Positions 1-8,322 are shown, numbered from the stretch's first letter. The stretch: DNA of 64,000 nucleotides from Methanobacteriota archaeon (GCA_016845365.1 JAERST010000013.1:62001-126000); one strand, 5' to 3'. Notes: generated by a model not told the origin, from the letters alone. Numbers and translations are program-made.

Positions 1-2
1 GC

Positions 3-404
3 GAATCGGTCGGTGATGGTGAAGAAGCCAAGGATTGGTCCTTCACCTCGCACGTCGGTGCTGATTTGCGCGGCGCGAACCTTGCTGGTGCGAACCTGCG
101 CCGCGCGGTTTTCGACGGGGCTGACCTTGAGGGCGCCGACCTATCAGGAGCCGATTTGCGCCGCGCTTCCTTCAAGCGAGCCAATCTAATGAAAGCCGCT
201 TTCGATGGCGCGGACATGCGCGATGCGAGTTTCATCAAAGCACGCATGAACCTCTCAAATTTCCAATGGTGTAGACTCGACCGCGCTGACCTGCGCGGAA
301 TTCGCGGTCGCTACGCCATCTGGCGCGAAGCGAATTGGTGGGACGCGATTATGGATGATGACCTTCGCGCCGCCCTAACCAAAAAATGGCCAAAGAAAGA
401 GTGA
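3..404 (+). CDS. Pentapeptide-repeat protein, 5' end outside window
   Basis: The frame is open from base 3 to the stop at 402-404, so the gene probably begins upstream of the window; a TTG at 66 is the only internal start near the left edge and would cut into the repeat. The visible part carries about a dozen consecutive A(D/N)LxG-type five-residue repeats (GANLAGANLR, GADLEGADLSGADLR), which in this family form a right-handed quadrilateral beta-helix. Repeats degenerate towards a Trp-rich C-terminal tail (residues WREANWWD) that caps the helix. No enzymatic motif is visible. Pentapeptide proteins have varied roles, including DNA mimicry and scaffolding, and nothing here decides among them. 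It converges on the thioesterase gene, 26 bases apart. Confidence 0.85.
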   Translation, partial: ESVGDGEEAKDWSFTSHVGADLRGANLAGANLRRAVFDGADLEGADLSGADLRRASFKRANLMKAAFDGADMRDASFIKARMNLSNFQWCRLDRADLRGIRGRYAIWREANWWDAIMDDDLRAALTKKWPKKE

Positions 405-430
405 CTGCACCCCAGTCAAGCAAACTCAAT

Positions 431-847
431 TCATTCTGGCGCCATCTTCGCGAGCCCTTCACGCATCCAGTCTGGTACCGAAACCTTCTGCTGAATCTCA
501 CTCATGTCGACACAAACTGTCACTTGGTCGGCACTCCAACAAAGAGTGCCGTCTTGATTGCGAAATTCGATACGCCAGGTAATCGAAGTATTGCCCACGC
601 GAGGGACAGTGATCGTGCAGTGAACGGTATCGCCATAGGCCAGTGGATGGTGAAAATTTGCTTCGGAATGAACCAACGGGAAACCGATTTGATGTTTCAT
701 CAGCACCTCATTGTAATGCATGCCACACGAAAATTCCCACGACTCCTCGTAAAATCGGTGCGCCAAATCCCAAAATCGCGGATAATACACGATACGCGCG
801 AGGTCAACCATGGGGAAGTCGACGCGGCGAGTCGAGGTGAATGCCAT
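431..847 (-). CDS. Acyl-CoA thioesterase, hotdog fold (4HBT family)
   Basis: The protein of about 138 residues resembles 4-hydroxybenzoyl-CoA thioesterase/YbgC-like enzymes, which hydrolyse acyl-CoA thioesters in the cytoplasm. The N-terminal hotdog signature is clear: an Asp (FPMVD) followed by ARIVYYPRFWDLAHRFYEE, the stretch holding the family's active-site region and central helix, then beta strands with GDTVHCTITV and TSITWRIEF. The reading frame runs upstream to 946, but that part has no hotdog character; the ATG at 847 puts the first strand (FTSTRRVDF) at the N-terminus as in relatives. No strong ribosome-binding site is seen. The acyl substrate cannot be told. tRNA-Arg lies upstream on the same strand. 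Confidence 0.85.
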   Translation of the reverse strand: MAFTSTRRVDFPMVDLARIVYYPRFWDLAHRFYEESWEFSCGMHYNEVLMKHQIGFPLVHSEANFHHPLAYGDTVHCTITVPRVGNTSITWRIEFRNQDGTLCWSADQVTVCVDMSEIQQKVSVPDWMREGLAKMAPE

Positions 848-1003
848 GTCGCCGCGTCGGGGCTCAATCAATTGAACATACAGGTGGGTTCGCCATCTGG
901 GCTTACTTTCGTTAACAAGCGCCGAGATGGCGGACCTCCCGCACAATCACAGATTGCGCTCAGGTCCACCATTCAGGAATGCATACGCCTCCAAACGCCT
1001 GAA

Positions 1004-1080
1004 TGGCGGACCCACCGCGATTCGAACACGGGTTTGAGGCTCCGCAAGCCCCAGTGATATCCAGGCTACACTATGGGTCC
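1004..1080 (-). tRNA. tRNA-Arg, anticodon GCG
   Basis: Read on the minus strand from 1080, the sequence folds as a complete tRNA. It has a 7-bp acceptor stem (GGACCCA with TGGGTCC), a D arm GTG...CAC, an anticodon stem GGGGC/GCCTC around the loop TTGCGGA (anticodon GCG, Arg codons CGC/CGU), a four-base variable loop, and a T arm CCGTG/CGCGG around TTCGAAT. Discriminator G is followed by an encoded CCA (1004-1006). No intron interrupts the anticodon loop. Confidence 0.95.
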
Positions 1081-1130
1081 AGCGAGCCGCTCGACCTGTG
1101 ACTTCGGTTTAATTCCGACGGTCGCTGGAT
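1081..1130 (-). promoter_or_regulatory. Probable tRNA-Arg promoter within an inverted repeat
   Basis: On the minus strand an AT-rich GGAATTAAA sits about 30 bases before the mature tRNA 5' end, a plausible BRE/TATA position for archaeal transcription. The same block is bounded by an inverted repeat (CCAGCGA near 1079-1085 and TCGCTGG near 1123-1129) and contains a small inner TCGG/CCGA pair around the AT-rich loop. Spacing supports a promoter; no transcription start is known. Confidence 0.4.
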
Positions 1131-1134
1131 GGGC

Positions 1135-1485
1135 TCAGAGACTGAGCGGAAGAACCGTCTTCCAGCGAGGCTCTGCGAGCTTCTTCGCATTGGGGCCGTC
1201 GCGCACATTCCTAGTCTTGTGAGTCAGTACACCGTGCATGCCATCGACAGAGAATTTGACACGAAGTTCGACCATTCGATCGCGCTCAGCAGCATTCATC
1301 TGGTCGCCATCCAATTCGATGGTTCCACCAGCATCAGCGCCAGCATTGGTGATGCTCAGTGAATTGCCTTCCATGCTGGCGCGCGGAGCAAAATCGAAGT
1401 CGTTTGGGTCGTTCATGAAAACGTCGACATCGACGATGAGACGGTCTCGAACCGAGGCCTTCTTTATCTCGATAGAGCGCACCAT
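1135..1485 (-). CDS. Small hypothetical protein after the PKD lipoprotein gene
   Basis: A 116-residue protein with no family I recognise. It starts at ATG 1485, with GGAAGG five bases before it acting as a ribosome-binding site. It follows the PKD lipoprotein stop by 54 bases on the same strand, so the two are probably co-transcribed. The composition is mixed alpha/beta and acidic in the middle (MNDPNDFDFAP, TIELDGDQMNAAERDRMVEL), with a basic C-terminus, and there is no signal peptide or membrane segment. It ends just upstream of tRNA-Arg on the same strand. An opposite-strand frame exists but lacks a ribosome-binding site and protein-like composition. Confidence 0.6.
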   Translation of the reverse strand: MVRSIEIKKASVRDRLIVDVDVFMNDPNDFDFAPRASMEGNSLSITNAGADAGGTIELDGDQMNAAERDRMVELRVKFSVDGMHGVLTHKTRNVRDGPNAKKLAEPRWKTVLPLSL

Positions 1486-1539
1486 CGTAGCCTTCCACAG
1501 GCCGGGAGTTGAAAGGCCTTCTCCATCGGAATTGAGGCT

Positions 1540-2739
1540 CTAGACGCCGACTTCGCTGACCCTTGGAATCAGAATTACGTAATCGATTGTTAGTGTCCAG
1601 TCGTTGCCTGTATCGGGGTCCAGTCCATCGATTGGAATGTCCGGGTCACACTCGTCAGCCGTTACTGTCCAAACCCACTCCCCCTGACCAAACCTCGCTC
1701 CTGCTTCGTTGAGCAAACTCGCTATGAGGCTCTCAGAGGAGTCGGCACTGACGGTGTATCCACTCTCGGGCCACGGATTCATCTCGCCTCGGTCGATGCG
1801 CGCGGTCGCGTTGAGTGTGACATTATCCTGAGCGGTCTGCGCGCTCGTGGTCCAACCTGTCATCGGCACGTTGAGTCTGAGCGTGAAATTGTCTTCCGGC
1901 CAGTGAATAGGGAGTAGGTCTCGTGCCAGAGTCAACGTCGCATTGACCTGCATGATGCGTGCTCCTTCACCAGGGATATGCTGGTTCACCGTGCTCTCCC
2001 CTTGCTCGGTGTGCCCATTCCATTCGACGCTGATGTGCTGCTCTTCCCATACTACGTTGAACATGCGCTTGACGACCATCAGACTCCACGTCTGAGTGGT
2101 CGTCGCGCCATTATCGTCGATGAGGGTCAGCCGGCCTGTTTGATTGCCCGAATCGGCTGAGGAAATTTCGACTGAAGATGCGGTGGAGTCTGCATCGTTG
2201 GCTGGGTCTCCATCGCCATTGCGGTCGAAGGCGAGGTCGAGATCCCAGATGTACTCGACTCCCCCGCCTTCGGGGTCGTACGATGCGCTGGCATCGATGG
2301 TCGCCGTCTCGTTCGTGCGAACGTATCCGGGCATGTCGAGGACGACGATTGGAGGTGAGTTGACGAAGATTCCAATCGAGGCGCGGTCGCTCTCTCCCTC
2401 GTCGTTGAATACCTCGACCTCGACGTCGTGGTTTCCTGATTCGGCGAAGGTGTGGAAGGTGATTCCTGTGCTCGTAGTTCGCTTCTCACCTTCGCCAAAA
2501 TCCCAGACATATTTGTCGATGATCGTAGGTTCGGGAGTACTCGATCCTCGCGCATCGAAGTTGACTGTCTCGCCTACATTGACCGTTGTGCGGTCCGCGG
2601 TGATGTCCGCGATAGGGGTTGTTGAGGCGAGTCCGGTGCAGCCTGCGAGGGGGGTTGCGAGAAGGATGAAGGTGAGCAGGAGGGCGTGAGTCGCGCGGCC
2701 ACTTGTCGCTGAGTTGGCAACACTCTCCCCGCTGTCCAT
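1540..2739 (-). CDS. PKD-domain lipoprotein (surface)
   Basis: A secreted protein anchored by an N-terminal lipid. The first 34 residues form a hydrophobic signal (LLLTFILLATPLAGC) ending in a lipobox whose Cys would be lipidated. Two PKD/Ig-like beta-sandwich domains follow at roughly residues 40-125 and 130-225, each with the PKD-type V(W)DFGEG or IWDLD strand and an N(F)DARGS or DASASYDP loop. The C-terminal half has beta-rich repeats without a known match. ATG 2739 is preferred over an in-frame GTG at 2796 because it places the signal peptide correctly and lies 27 bases after a TATA-like CCTATTTGCG, fitting a leaderless transcript. PKD domains usually mediate protein or polysaccharide contacts outside the cell. 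It is divergent from the exonuclease gene. Confidence 0.85.
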   Translation of the reverse strand: MDSGESVANSATSGRATHALLLTFILLATPLAGCTGLASTTPIADITADRTTVNVGETVNFDARGSSTPEPTIIDKYVWDFGEGEKRTTSTGITFHTFAESGNHDVEVEVFNDEGESDRASIGIFVNSPPIVVLDMPGYVRTNETATIDASASYDPEGGGVEYIWDLDLAFDRNGDGDPANDADSTASSVEISSADSGNQTGRLTLIDDNGATTTQTWSLMVVKRMFNVVWEEQHISVEWNGHTEQGESTVNQHIPGEGARIMQVNATLTLARDLLPIHWPEDNFTLRLNVPMTGWTTSAQTAQDNVTLNATARIDRGEMNPWPESGYTVSADSSESLIASLLNEAGARFGQGEWVWTVTADECDPDIPIDGLDPDTGNDWTLTIDYVILIPRVSEVGV

Positions 2740-2760
2740 CGAAGACTTGGCGCGAAGGGG

Positions 2761-2770
2761 CGCAAATAGG
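2761..2770 (-). promoter_or_regulatory. TATA-like box for the PKD lipoprotein gene
   Basis: CCTATTTGCG on the minus strand is centred about 27 bases before ATG 2739. Archaeal TATA boxes lie near -26, so transcription would begin at or very near the start codon (leaderless). Confidence 0.4.
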
Positions 2771-2842
2771 CATGACGGGTTCAAGCCCGCCGCCACAGAA
2801 GTTCATGGGGGGCCTCTCGCACGAGCCGCCATGGCCGGGGGG

Positions 2843-3646
2843 ATGCTGTCTGGGTATCGCGTTCTTGGCTTCGATTTGGAGACTACAGGTCTCAATCCGC
2901 GCTCGGATAGAATCGTTCAATTTGCGCTGATTGGCAGCGACGAGGATGGCTCGCACATCAATCACACATCTCTCGTCGACCCGCGACGCGCGATTCCTCC
3001 CGGTTCCACGCGCGTCCACGGAATTACAGATCTTGATGTCAAAGGGGCTGGGCAGTTTTCTGAGCACTTGCCCGAGTTGAGTCGATTGATGGATGGGGCG
3101 GTTATCGTCGGACACAATGTCACTCGATTCGATTGGAGATTTCTCGAGTTGGAGTGTATTCGCGCGGGATTTGAGGTGCCGGTACCGCGCGCTATCATCG
3201 ATACTCTGACCTTGGCGAGCAAGTTGCGAATTCCTGGCCGTCACGCGCTCGGACCACTTTGCGCGCGCTACAATATCAGCATCACTCGCGCCCACACGGC
3301 CGATGCCGATGCGGGCGCGACACTCCTCTTGCTGTGGTCGATGATGCAGAGTCATCCGAATGAGTTCCGCGGTGGCCTCGACGATTTGCAAGACATGCTC
3401 TCAGGCAACCGCGGGGCTAGCGACCGGCTCGGTCCGGGAATGGCTGACCTCGAGCCGGTCGAAGGAACAAATGGCAGGCTGCGGCACTCTGAGAATGGCG
3501 TAGTCCTCGCCTTCGGTAAACACAAGGGACGCACTTTGCAAGAGCTGGAAAGCCTCGACAAGCGCTACTTGGATTGGTTGGCTTCGCCATCTTCGCCGAT
3601 TCCTTCGAAGACGGTATCGGAATTGCTGCGAAGCCAGCGGGAATGA
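2843..3646 (+). CDS. DEDDh 3'-5' exonuclease with DnaQ-like domain
   Basis: The protein of about 267 residues has the three exonuclease motifs of the DnaQ/epsilon superfamily: GFDLETTG (Exo I, D and E), HNVTRFDWRFLE (Exo II) and HTADADA (Exo III, His and Asp), so it should degrade single-stranded DNA or RNA 3' to 5' using two metal ions. The C-terminus holds FGKHKGRTLQEL and a KRYLDWL segment, matching the small domain found at the end of exodeoxyribonuclease X-like proteins. A GGGGGG run lies directly before ATG 2843; ATG 2831 is an alternative. The last 82 bases overlap the end of the convergent PD-(D/E)XK nuclease gene. A role in repair or proofreading is inferred. Confidence 0.9.
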   Translation: MLSGYRVLGFDLETTGLNPRSDRIVQFALIGSDEDGSHINHTSLVDPRRAIPPGSTRVHGITDLDVKGAGQFSEHLPELSRLMDGAVIVGHNVTRFDWRFLELECIRAGFEVPVPRAIIDTLTLASKLRIPGRHALGPLCARYNISITRAHTADADAGATLLLLWSMMQSHPNEFRGGLDDLQDMLSGNRGASDRLGPGMADLEPVEGTNGRLRHSENGVVLAFGKHKGRTLQELESLDKRYLDWLASPSSPIPSKTVSELLRSQRE

Positions 3647-4857
3647 TCGTGCGCGTGGCCCTCATTCAGCGGTGACCAAGGAAGCACCTCACACCAATCT
3701 CCTAAGTGTGCCACGCGCCCATCCATGCGCGCGCTGCCAAGGAAAATCGCGCCTTCGTGACCCGAGTCAAGCAAATCGGTGAGATGCTGCAAGGCTTGGT
3801 CGCGTAGAACCGCACCAAATTTGTGGTCCGAAGGCGCCAATTCTCCCTCATCTCCGACCGGAGGCATGCGCTGGAAGAGAGCCGCTCCCGCCTCACGGTC
3901 GAAGCGTACGACGCTGACGACCTCATCACGGAACATGTGGCCCGGCGACAGCAGCCCATCGCGTCGAGCCGACCACCAAATTGGGCACCAAGCCTTCCAC
4001 TCGCACCAGCCGCATTGCTGGTCGCCAGGTGTTGCCGGTAGAGGCGTGGTCGAAGGTCGCATTCCTTCCCACGCCTCAAGCGCAGCCTCCAGAACATCCG
4101 GCCCATCCGCCTGATGCACAGTCTGATTTGCCGAATACCAACCCTCAGCGACAACCGGTGGGTGGTCCGGATTATTCTGTTTCAGCAGGTCACGATAGAA
4201 TCTCAACTGCCTGCTGACCTTCTCATTCAGACTCGGAGATGGAGGCCGGCCGGTCTTCAGGTCGGCGACAATCCAGCCGCGAGATTCACCATTTTCATCC
4301 AAATCAGCGACAAGCAAGTCGAGGCGACCCATCATCCGGCCACACTCGGAGACGAGAGTCCCCTCGTTAGCCAGAACAATCGACTGAACCTCTCTCCATG
4401 TACCGACGGTCACCTCGGAGAAATTCTGCACTTCGACATTCGATTTGCTGAATAGGATGTTGAGAGCGCCGATCAAGCCATCGTGGGCTTTGGTGATTTG
4501 TTCGTCCTTCCAGCGGGGGTGACGTGGGGTTCCCAGAAAGTTGTCCTTCTCGATTTGCCAGTGACGGTCGAGCACGGCCTTTGCGGTCGCGGGAAGCCAG
4601 TCGGACTCGTCTTCTTCTCGGCCTTCAAGGTCCAAATTGCAGAGGTCTTCGACAGAGTTGTGGACTGCGTTACCCAGCGCTGCGGGCATGCTTGCTTTGC
4701 GCGGGAGACCTTGTCGTGAGAGCCAGTATTTGCGTGGGCATTCCTCGTAGCGGTTCCACGAAGATGGCGATAATTGGTGGGCGATGAATCCCTCTTGCGA
4801 TTTCTCGTCAGACGGTTCTTCCTCCTCCGAGGAAACCTCCTCCTCCGCGGTCGACAC
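3565..4857 (-). CDS. Fe-S cluster PD-(D/E)XK nuclease (RecB/Cas4-like)
   Basis: A RecB-family nuclease of about 430 residues. It has the order expected for Cas4/AddB-type nucleases: a first Cys in YEECPRKYW, the motif-I His in GNAVHNSVED, GRLDLLVAD (metal-binding Asp), ADLKTGRPP (the D-x-K core), a Gln-containing strand (SRQLRFYRDLL), and a distal cysteine cluster CGWCEWKAWC. The four Cys probably hold a 4Fe-4S cluster that pins the nuclease fold. No helicase domain is fused and no cas genes are nearby, so it is probably a stand-alone repair nuclease. The frame is open up to ATG 5007, but that would overlap the divergent PAC2 gene by about 130 bases; GTG 4857 is preferred, with moderate certainty. 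Confidence 0.85.
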   Translation of the reverse strand: MSTAEEEVSSEEEEPSDEKSQEGFIAHQLSPSSWNRYEECPRKYWLSRQGLPRKASMPAALGNAVHNSVEDLCNLDLEGREEDESDWLPATAKAVLDRHWQIEKDNFLGTPRHPRWKDEQITKAHDGLIGALNILFSKSNVEVQNFSEVTVGTWREVQSIVLANEGTLVSECGRMMGRLDLLVADLDENGESRGWIVADLKTGRPPSPSLNEKVSRQLRFYRDLLKQNNPDHPPVVAEGWYSANQTVHQADGPDVLEAALEAWEGMRPSTTPLPATPGDQQCGWCEWKAWCPIWWSARRDGLLSPGHMFRDEVVSVVRFDREAGAALFQRMPPVGDEGELAPSDHKFGAVLRDQALQHLTDLLDSGHEGAIFLGSARMDGRVAHLGDWCEVLPWSPLNEGHAHDHSRWLRSNSDTVFEGIGEDGEANQSK

Positions 4858-4876
4858 GGGCTGTCTGTGGAGGCCA

Positions 4877-5719
4877 ATGATTAACAGTATCTCGGTCTGT
4901 TCCGCACCGATGAGCGGGGCTCCTGTGGTTGCGGTCGACGAGAGTTTGAACGCTGAAGATGCACTTGTGGTGACTTGTTTTCCGTCGGCTGGGTTCGTGA
5001 GCAGCATCGTTGCGCACTACTTGGTCGACCGTTTGGGGTTGAGCTTCGTCGGCGGTGCCAGAGGCAATGGCCTACCGCCGGTTTGCTTGGTGCAGGAGGG
5101 CAAGCCTCTGCCTCCCCTTCGCTTCTATGCGGGTGAGCCGATTTGCCATATGGATAGGTGCGATAAGGTCGTTTTGATCGCTTCTGAAATTCAGGTTGCT
5201 GCGGAGCAGTCGCTGCCATTGACCGATGCTATTCTCGATTGGGTCGAGGCTAGTGGCGCGACTCAAATGATGATGATTGATTCCTATTCTCATGGGCCTG
5301 ACCAAGCACATTCTATCTTCGATGATGATGATTCGGATGAATCGATGTTGGGGATTGGTTCTACGGATTCTGCTCATGAATCGCTGGGGAAGATGGGAGT
5401 TCCCTTGCTCAAACATGGTGTTGTTGGCGGCATGAGTGGAGTGATGCTCGGTGAATGCCGCCGTCGCCAAATCGATGCGATGGCGATACTTGCTGAGTCG
5501 GGCGATGATTTGGCGAATGGTGCGATTCCCGATGCTCGTGCGGCGGCTCGGATAATCGAGCGCTTGGATGGGCTCTTGCCTGCGATAAAATTGGACCCCG
5601 AGCCTTTGTTGGAGGAGGCGAAGCGAATCGAGGAGCAGATTCGCGAGATGATGGCGATTCAACTGAATCAATTGCAGCACGAGCGCTCGGGCGGCGAGAG
5701 TTCGGCGATGTATGGCTGA
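4877..5719 (+). CDS. PAC2-family proteasome assembly chaperone homologue
   Basis: This 280-residue protein matches the archaeal PAC2 family (PbaA/PbaB type), ATP-independent chaperones related to eukaryotic Pba1/Pba2 that act on proteasome alpha subunits. Seen features are a central alpha/beta core with DALVVTCFPSAGFVSSIVAHYL near the N-terminus, KVVLIASEI, the family-typical GVVGGMSGVMLGECR loop, and a helical C-terminus with IEEQIREMMAIQ. ATG 4877 follows GGAGG by three bases; ATG 4910 is an alternative. Upstream in-frame sequence is Ser/Glu-rich and is the antisense of the divergent nuclease, so it was not included. Start codons of the two divergent genes lie only about 20 bases apart. Confidence 0.85.
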   Translation: MINSISVCSAPMSGAPVVAVDESLNAEDALVVTCFPSAGFVSSIVAHYLVDRLGLSFVGGARGNGLPPVCLVQEGKPLPPLRFYAGEPICHMDRCDKVVLIASEIQVAAEQSLPLTDAILDWVEASGATQMMMIDSYSHGPDQAHSIFDDDDSDESMLGIGSTDSAHESLGKMGVPLLKHGVVGGMSGVMLGECRRRQIDAMAILAESGDDLANGAIPDARAAARIIERLDGLLPAIKLDPEPLLEEAKRIEEQIREMMAIQLNQLQHERSGGESSAMYG

Positions 5720-5755
5720 TTTTGGTCGATTCGCCCTCGTAGGTGTCCTCGTGGG

Positions 5756-7891
5756 TCAGTAATCCCCAAGCGACATTTGTTGAGGGCCGGTGTCAGCGAC
5801 GATTTCACCGCTCGGCTCATCTTCTGGGATTGCTTCACCGCCGAGCATCAATTCCAATTCGGCCTCGCTTAGGACGTTGACTGAGAGCCTATTCGCTTTG
5901 TCGAGTTTTGAGCCGGCGGATTCTCCGGCGACGAGGTGGTCGAGTTTGCCGGAGACTGCCGAGACGACTTTTCCGCCCGCGGCCTTGATCATTAGCGCGA
6001 TTTCTTTGCGCGGGCGGGTGAGAGTTCCAGTGATGCAGAATGTTTGGCCGGTGAGCGGTCCATCTTCGGTCTCGACGGCTTCTTCGGGAGTGATTTCGAT
6101 TGCTTCCGCCAGCCCTTCGACCATCGATTGGCGCTGGCTGAGTCCTTCGAGGAATGAGCGGGCGACCGTCTCACCGACTCCATCGATTTTTACCAGTCGA
6201 GGAATGGCGGAATCGTGGTCTGATAGTAGTTCGAACATGCTTTCAGTATCGCGAATTTCGCGGGCGAATGCGGTTGCGAGTTCGGGTCCGATTCCTGGTA
6301 ATCCGAGGGCTGAAAGGAAGGCTGAGAGTTGTAGCGAGCGCGTTGAATTGAGTTGTTGGATGACGTTTGCTGCGGATTTTTCGCCCATTCGCTCGAGGCT
6401 CACAATGTCCTCGTGACTCAATACGTAAAGGTCGGGCAGGCTCTTCACAAGGCCTTGTTCGCAGAATTGTTCGGCGAGCTTCTCGCCGATTCCGTCCAGT
6501 TCGAGCGCGCGGCACCAGTATAGGATTGCGCGCTCTAGGCGCGATGGGCAGTCGAGATTTGTGCAGCGGATGAATGCTCCATCCTGCACTAATTCGGTGC
6601 CGCATCGCGGGCAATCGAGCGGGATTGCTACGGCTTGGCGCAGCGGTAGCGGGTCGCCGAAGGCTGTGCCATCCGCACGGAATCTGTTTTCGAGGTCCAC
6701 TGATTTGGCTGGGCCGAGAACCTCGATAATTTTGGGAATCACATCGCCTCGGCGGACGATTCGTACTCTATCACCGATGTTGATTCCTAGTCTTTCGATT
6801 TCTCCGGCGTTGTGGAGAGTTGTGTTCTCTACTGTGACGCCGGAGACTGTTACCGGCGCGACCCGGGCGACGGGGGTTACCGTGCCGGTTCGGCCGGTCT
6901 GCCAATCGACTCCCATCAGAACGGTCGATGCCTCCTCGGGCGGGAATTTCCAAGCCAGTGCCCAGCGGGGATGGTGGGCTGTTTGACCGAGGAGGTCGCG
7001 TTTGGCAAGGTCGTCGAGTTTGATGACGACTCCGTCGATTTCCCAATCTGCTGAGTCGCGGGCGGCGGTCCAGCGGTTCGTTGTAGCGAGGATTGCGTTG
7101 GTGACCGATTCGTCGTCTTGTCCGCTGACGACTTCATTTCCCGCCGCTTCGATGCCGTTGGTGATTAGCCAATCGATCTCTTCGGAGTCGAAGGTGAATG
7201 CGGGGGGCGCTGGGCTGTCGGGATGACGATTGGCCACATCTGGGAACATGACATCGTAGGCGTGGAAGGAGAGGTCGGCTGCGTCACCCTTTCCGGCATC
7301 GGCGCTCTTCTGGCGCAGGCTTCCCGCCGCGAGGTTGCGCGGATTCGGGGCTATCTGGGCATACTTTTCGCGGAAGGTCGCCAAGGGCATGACCACCTCA
7401 CCGCGCACGTGAGCATCGCCTTGCCATGCGAGTTGTGAGGGGATATTCGGGATGCGGCGAGCGTTTGCCGTGACATCTTCTCCACGCTCGCCATTTCCGC
7501 GCGTTGCCGCGCGAACCAATCGGCCCCGGCGATATTCCAATGAGAGGGCCGAACCGTCTAATTTTGGCTGACAAACAAAGCGTCTGCCGTGGGCGGTGGT
7601 TTCGGCAACAAAGTGGGCGACCTCTTCGGTTTCGGTGGCCTTGTCGAGGCTGCGCATTGGGAATAGATGGTCGACTTTTTGTGAGCCGGGTGCGGGGTCT
7701 GAACCGACCTTCGAGAGTTGCGGATGCTCGGGTGCGAGTCGCTTCAATTCGTCGAATAGCGCATCGTATTCGGCATCGATAATCTCGGGCGTGGCGAGAT
7801 TGTAATAGAGGTTTGAATGGTGGGCGAGGAGCCCTGCGAGCTCCTCGATTCGGGCGCTGTTCGCCCACTCATCGGTGCCCTCCGGGACCAT
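5756..7891 (-). CDS. ligA: NAD+-dependent DNA ligase
   Basis: A full-length LigA of 711 residues that seals DNA nicks using NAD+. Domains in order: Ia NAD-binding region with YYNLATPEIIDAEYD (about 29-43), adenylation domain with catalytic Lys110 in CQPKLDG, then GEVVMP, DGVVIKLDD and ALAWKFPPEE motifs, OB fold, a four-Cys zinc finger (CPRCG...CTNLDC, around 420-440), helix-hairpin-helix repeats, and a C-terminal BRCT domain (about 610-690). Every catalytic motif is present. Archaea normally use an ATP-dependent ligase, so this gene probably came from bacteria; whether an ATP-type ligase coexists elsewhere cannot be seen. ATG 7891 is the natural start. It lies downstream of tRNA-Pro and the hairpin-rich spacer. 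Confidence 0.97.
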   Translation of the reverse strand: MVPEGTDEWANSARIEELAGLLAHHSNLYYNLATPEIIDAEYDALFDELKRLAPEHPQLSKVGSDPAPGSQKVDHLFPMRSLDKATETEEVAHFVAETTAHGRRFVCQPKLDGSALSLEYRRGRLVRAATRGNGERGEDVTANARRIPNIPSQLAWQGDAHVRGEVVMPLATFREKYAQIAPNPRNLAAGSLRQKSADAGKGDAADLSFHAYDVMFPDVANRHPDSPAPPAFTFDSEEIDWLITNGIEAAGNEVVSGQDDESVTNAILATTNRWTAARDSADWEIDGVVIKLDDLAKRDLLGQTAHHPRWALAWKFPPEEASTVLMGVDWQTGRTGTVTPVARVAPVTVSGVTVENTTLHNAGEIERLGINIGDRVRIVRRGDVIPKIIEVLGPAKSVDLENRFRADGTAFGDPLPLRQAVAIPLDCPRCGTELVQDGAFIRCTNLDCPSRLERAILYWCRALELDGIGEKLAEQFCEQGLVKSLPDLYVLSHEDIVSLERMGEKSAANVIQQLNSTRSLQLSAFLSALGLPGIGPELATAFAREIRDTESMFELLSDHDSAIPRLVKIDGVGETVARSFLEGLSQRQSMVEGLAEAIEITPEEAVETEDGPLTGQTFCITGTLTRPRKEIALMIKAAGGKVVSAVSGKLDHLVAGESAGSKLDKANRLSVNVLSEAELELMLGGEAIPEDEPSGEIVADTGPQQMSLGDY

Positions 7892-8140
7892 GTTCTGCGA
7901 GCCTCGCCAGACCCCTAAAAGGTGCGTATTTCGAGACGTCTGAAGTCGCCGTCAAGTGCCTATTTTGAGCAAATTGAGCGCGTCCAGCAATGAAATTTCA
8001 GCAATAATCGGCCGAAGGCCGCTGACTCCGAAGCGGTCGATTTTGAGTCTAAACGAGATTGTATTCAATCAGTCGCGAAGCGACTCTAGATGAGTGCAGT
8101 CGCGCTCTAGAGAGCGCGACAGCTCGACCGCAAGGAGTAA

Positions 8141-8162
8141 TGGTGGGCCATCCAGGATTTGA
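8141..8162 (-). repeat. Partial copy of tRNA-Pro 3' end
   Basis: These 22 bases match 8323-8344, the 3' end of tRNA-Pro including its CCA, at 21 of 22 positions and in the same orientation. The remainder of a tRNA is absent. Such 3'-end duplications arise when an integrative element inserts at a tRNA gene (attL/attR); only about 160 bases now separate the two copies and no integrase is present. Confidence 0.65.
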
Positions 8163-8283
8163 CCTTCGAACTGGATTACTGCGAAGATTATGTTCGAAGG
8201 CGCAGCCAATCTATGATTGGCCAAGCGACCAAGCGACTAGATTCAATTGACTGACATGTCGCGAGGTTCTGTCAGCAATTCTC

Positions 8284-8300
8284 GGCTGGCCACCATCGAT
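8284..8300 (+). repeat. Inverted copy of tRNA-Pro 3' end
   Basis: The 17 bases here are the reverse complement of 8318-8335 apart from one missing C. In the tRNA transcript the 3' terminus with its trailer could pair with this sequence across a 17-base loop, forming a hairpin that competes with the acceptor stem or acts in 3' processing or termination. Confidence 0.6.
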
Positions 8301-8322
8301 TGCTATCGCTGATAATCATCGA

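Noticed and set aside
386..1057. Plus-strand 223-residue frame
   Set aside because: It lies antisense to the thioesterase and runs through tRNA-Arg; composition is not protein-like, whereas the minus strand has a clear hotdog fold.
2486..3391. Minus-strand 301-residue frame
   Set aside because: It is antisense to the DEDDh exonuclease, whose three catalytic motifs decide the strand.
4858..5007. Longer nuclease start at ATG 5007
   Set aside because: It would overlap the divergent PAC2 gene by about 130 bases and adds no homologous residues.
8010..8275. Replication origin
   Set aside because: No Cdc6/Orc1 gene is adjacent and no repeated origin-recognition box is seen; the palindromes differ from one another.
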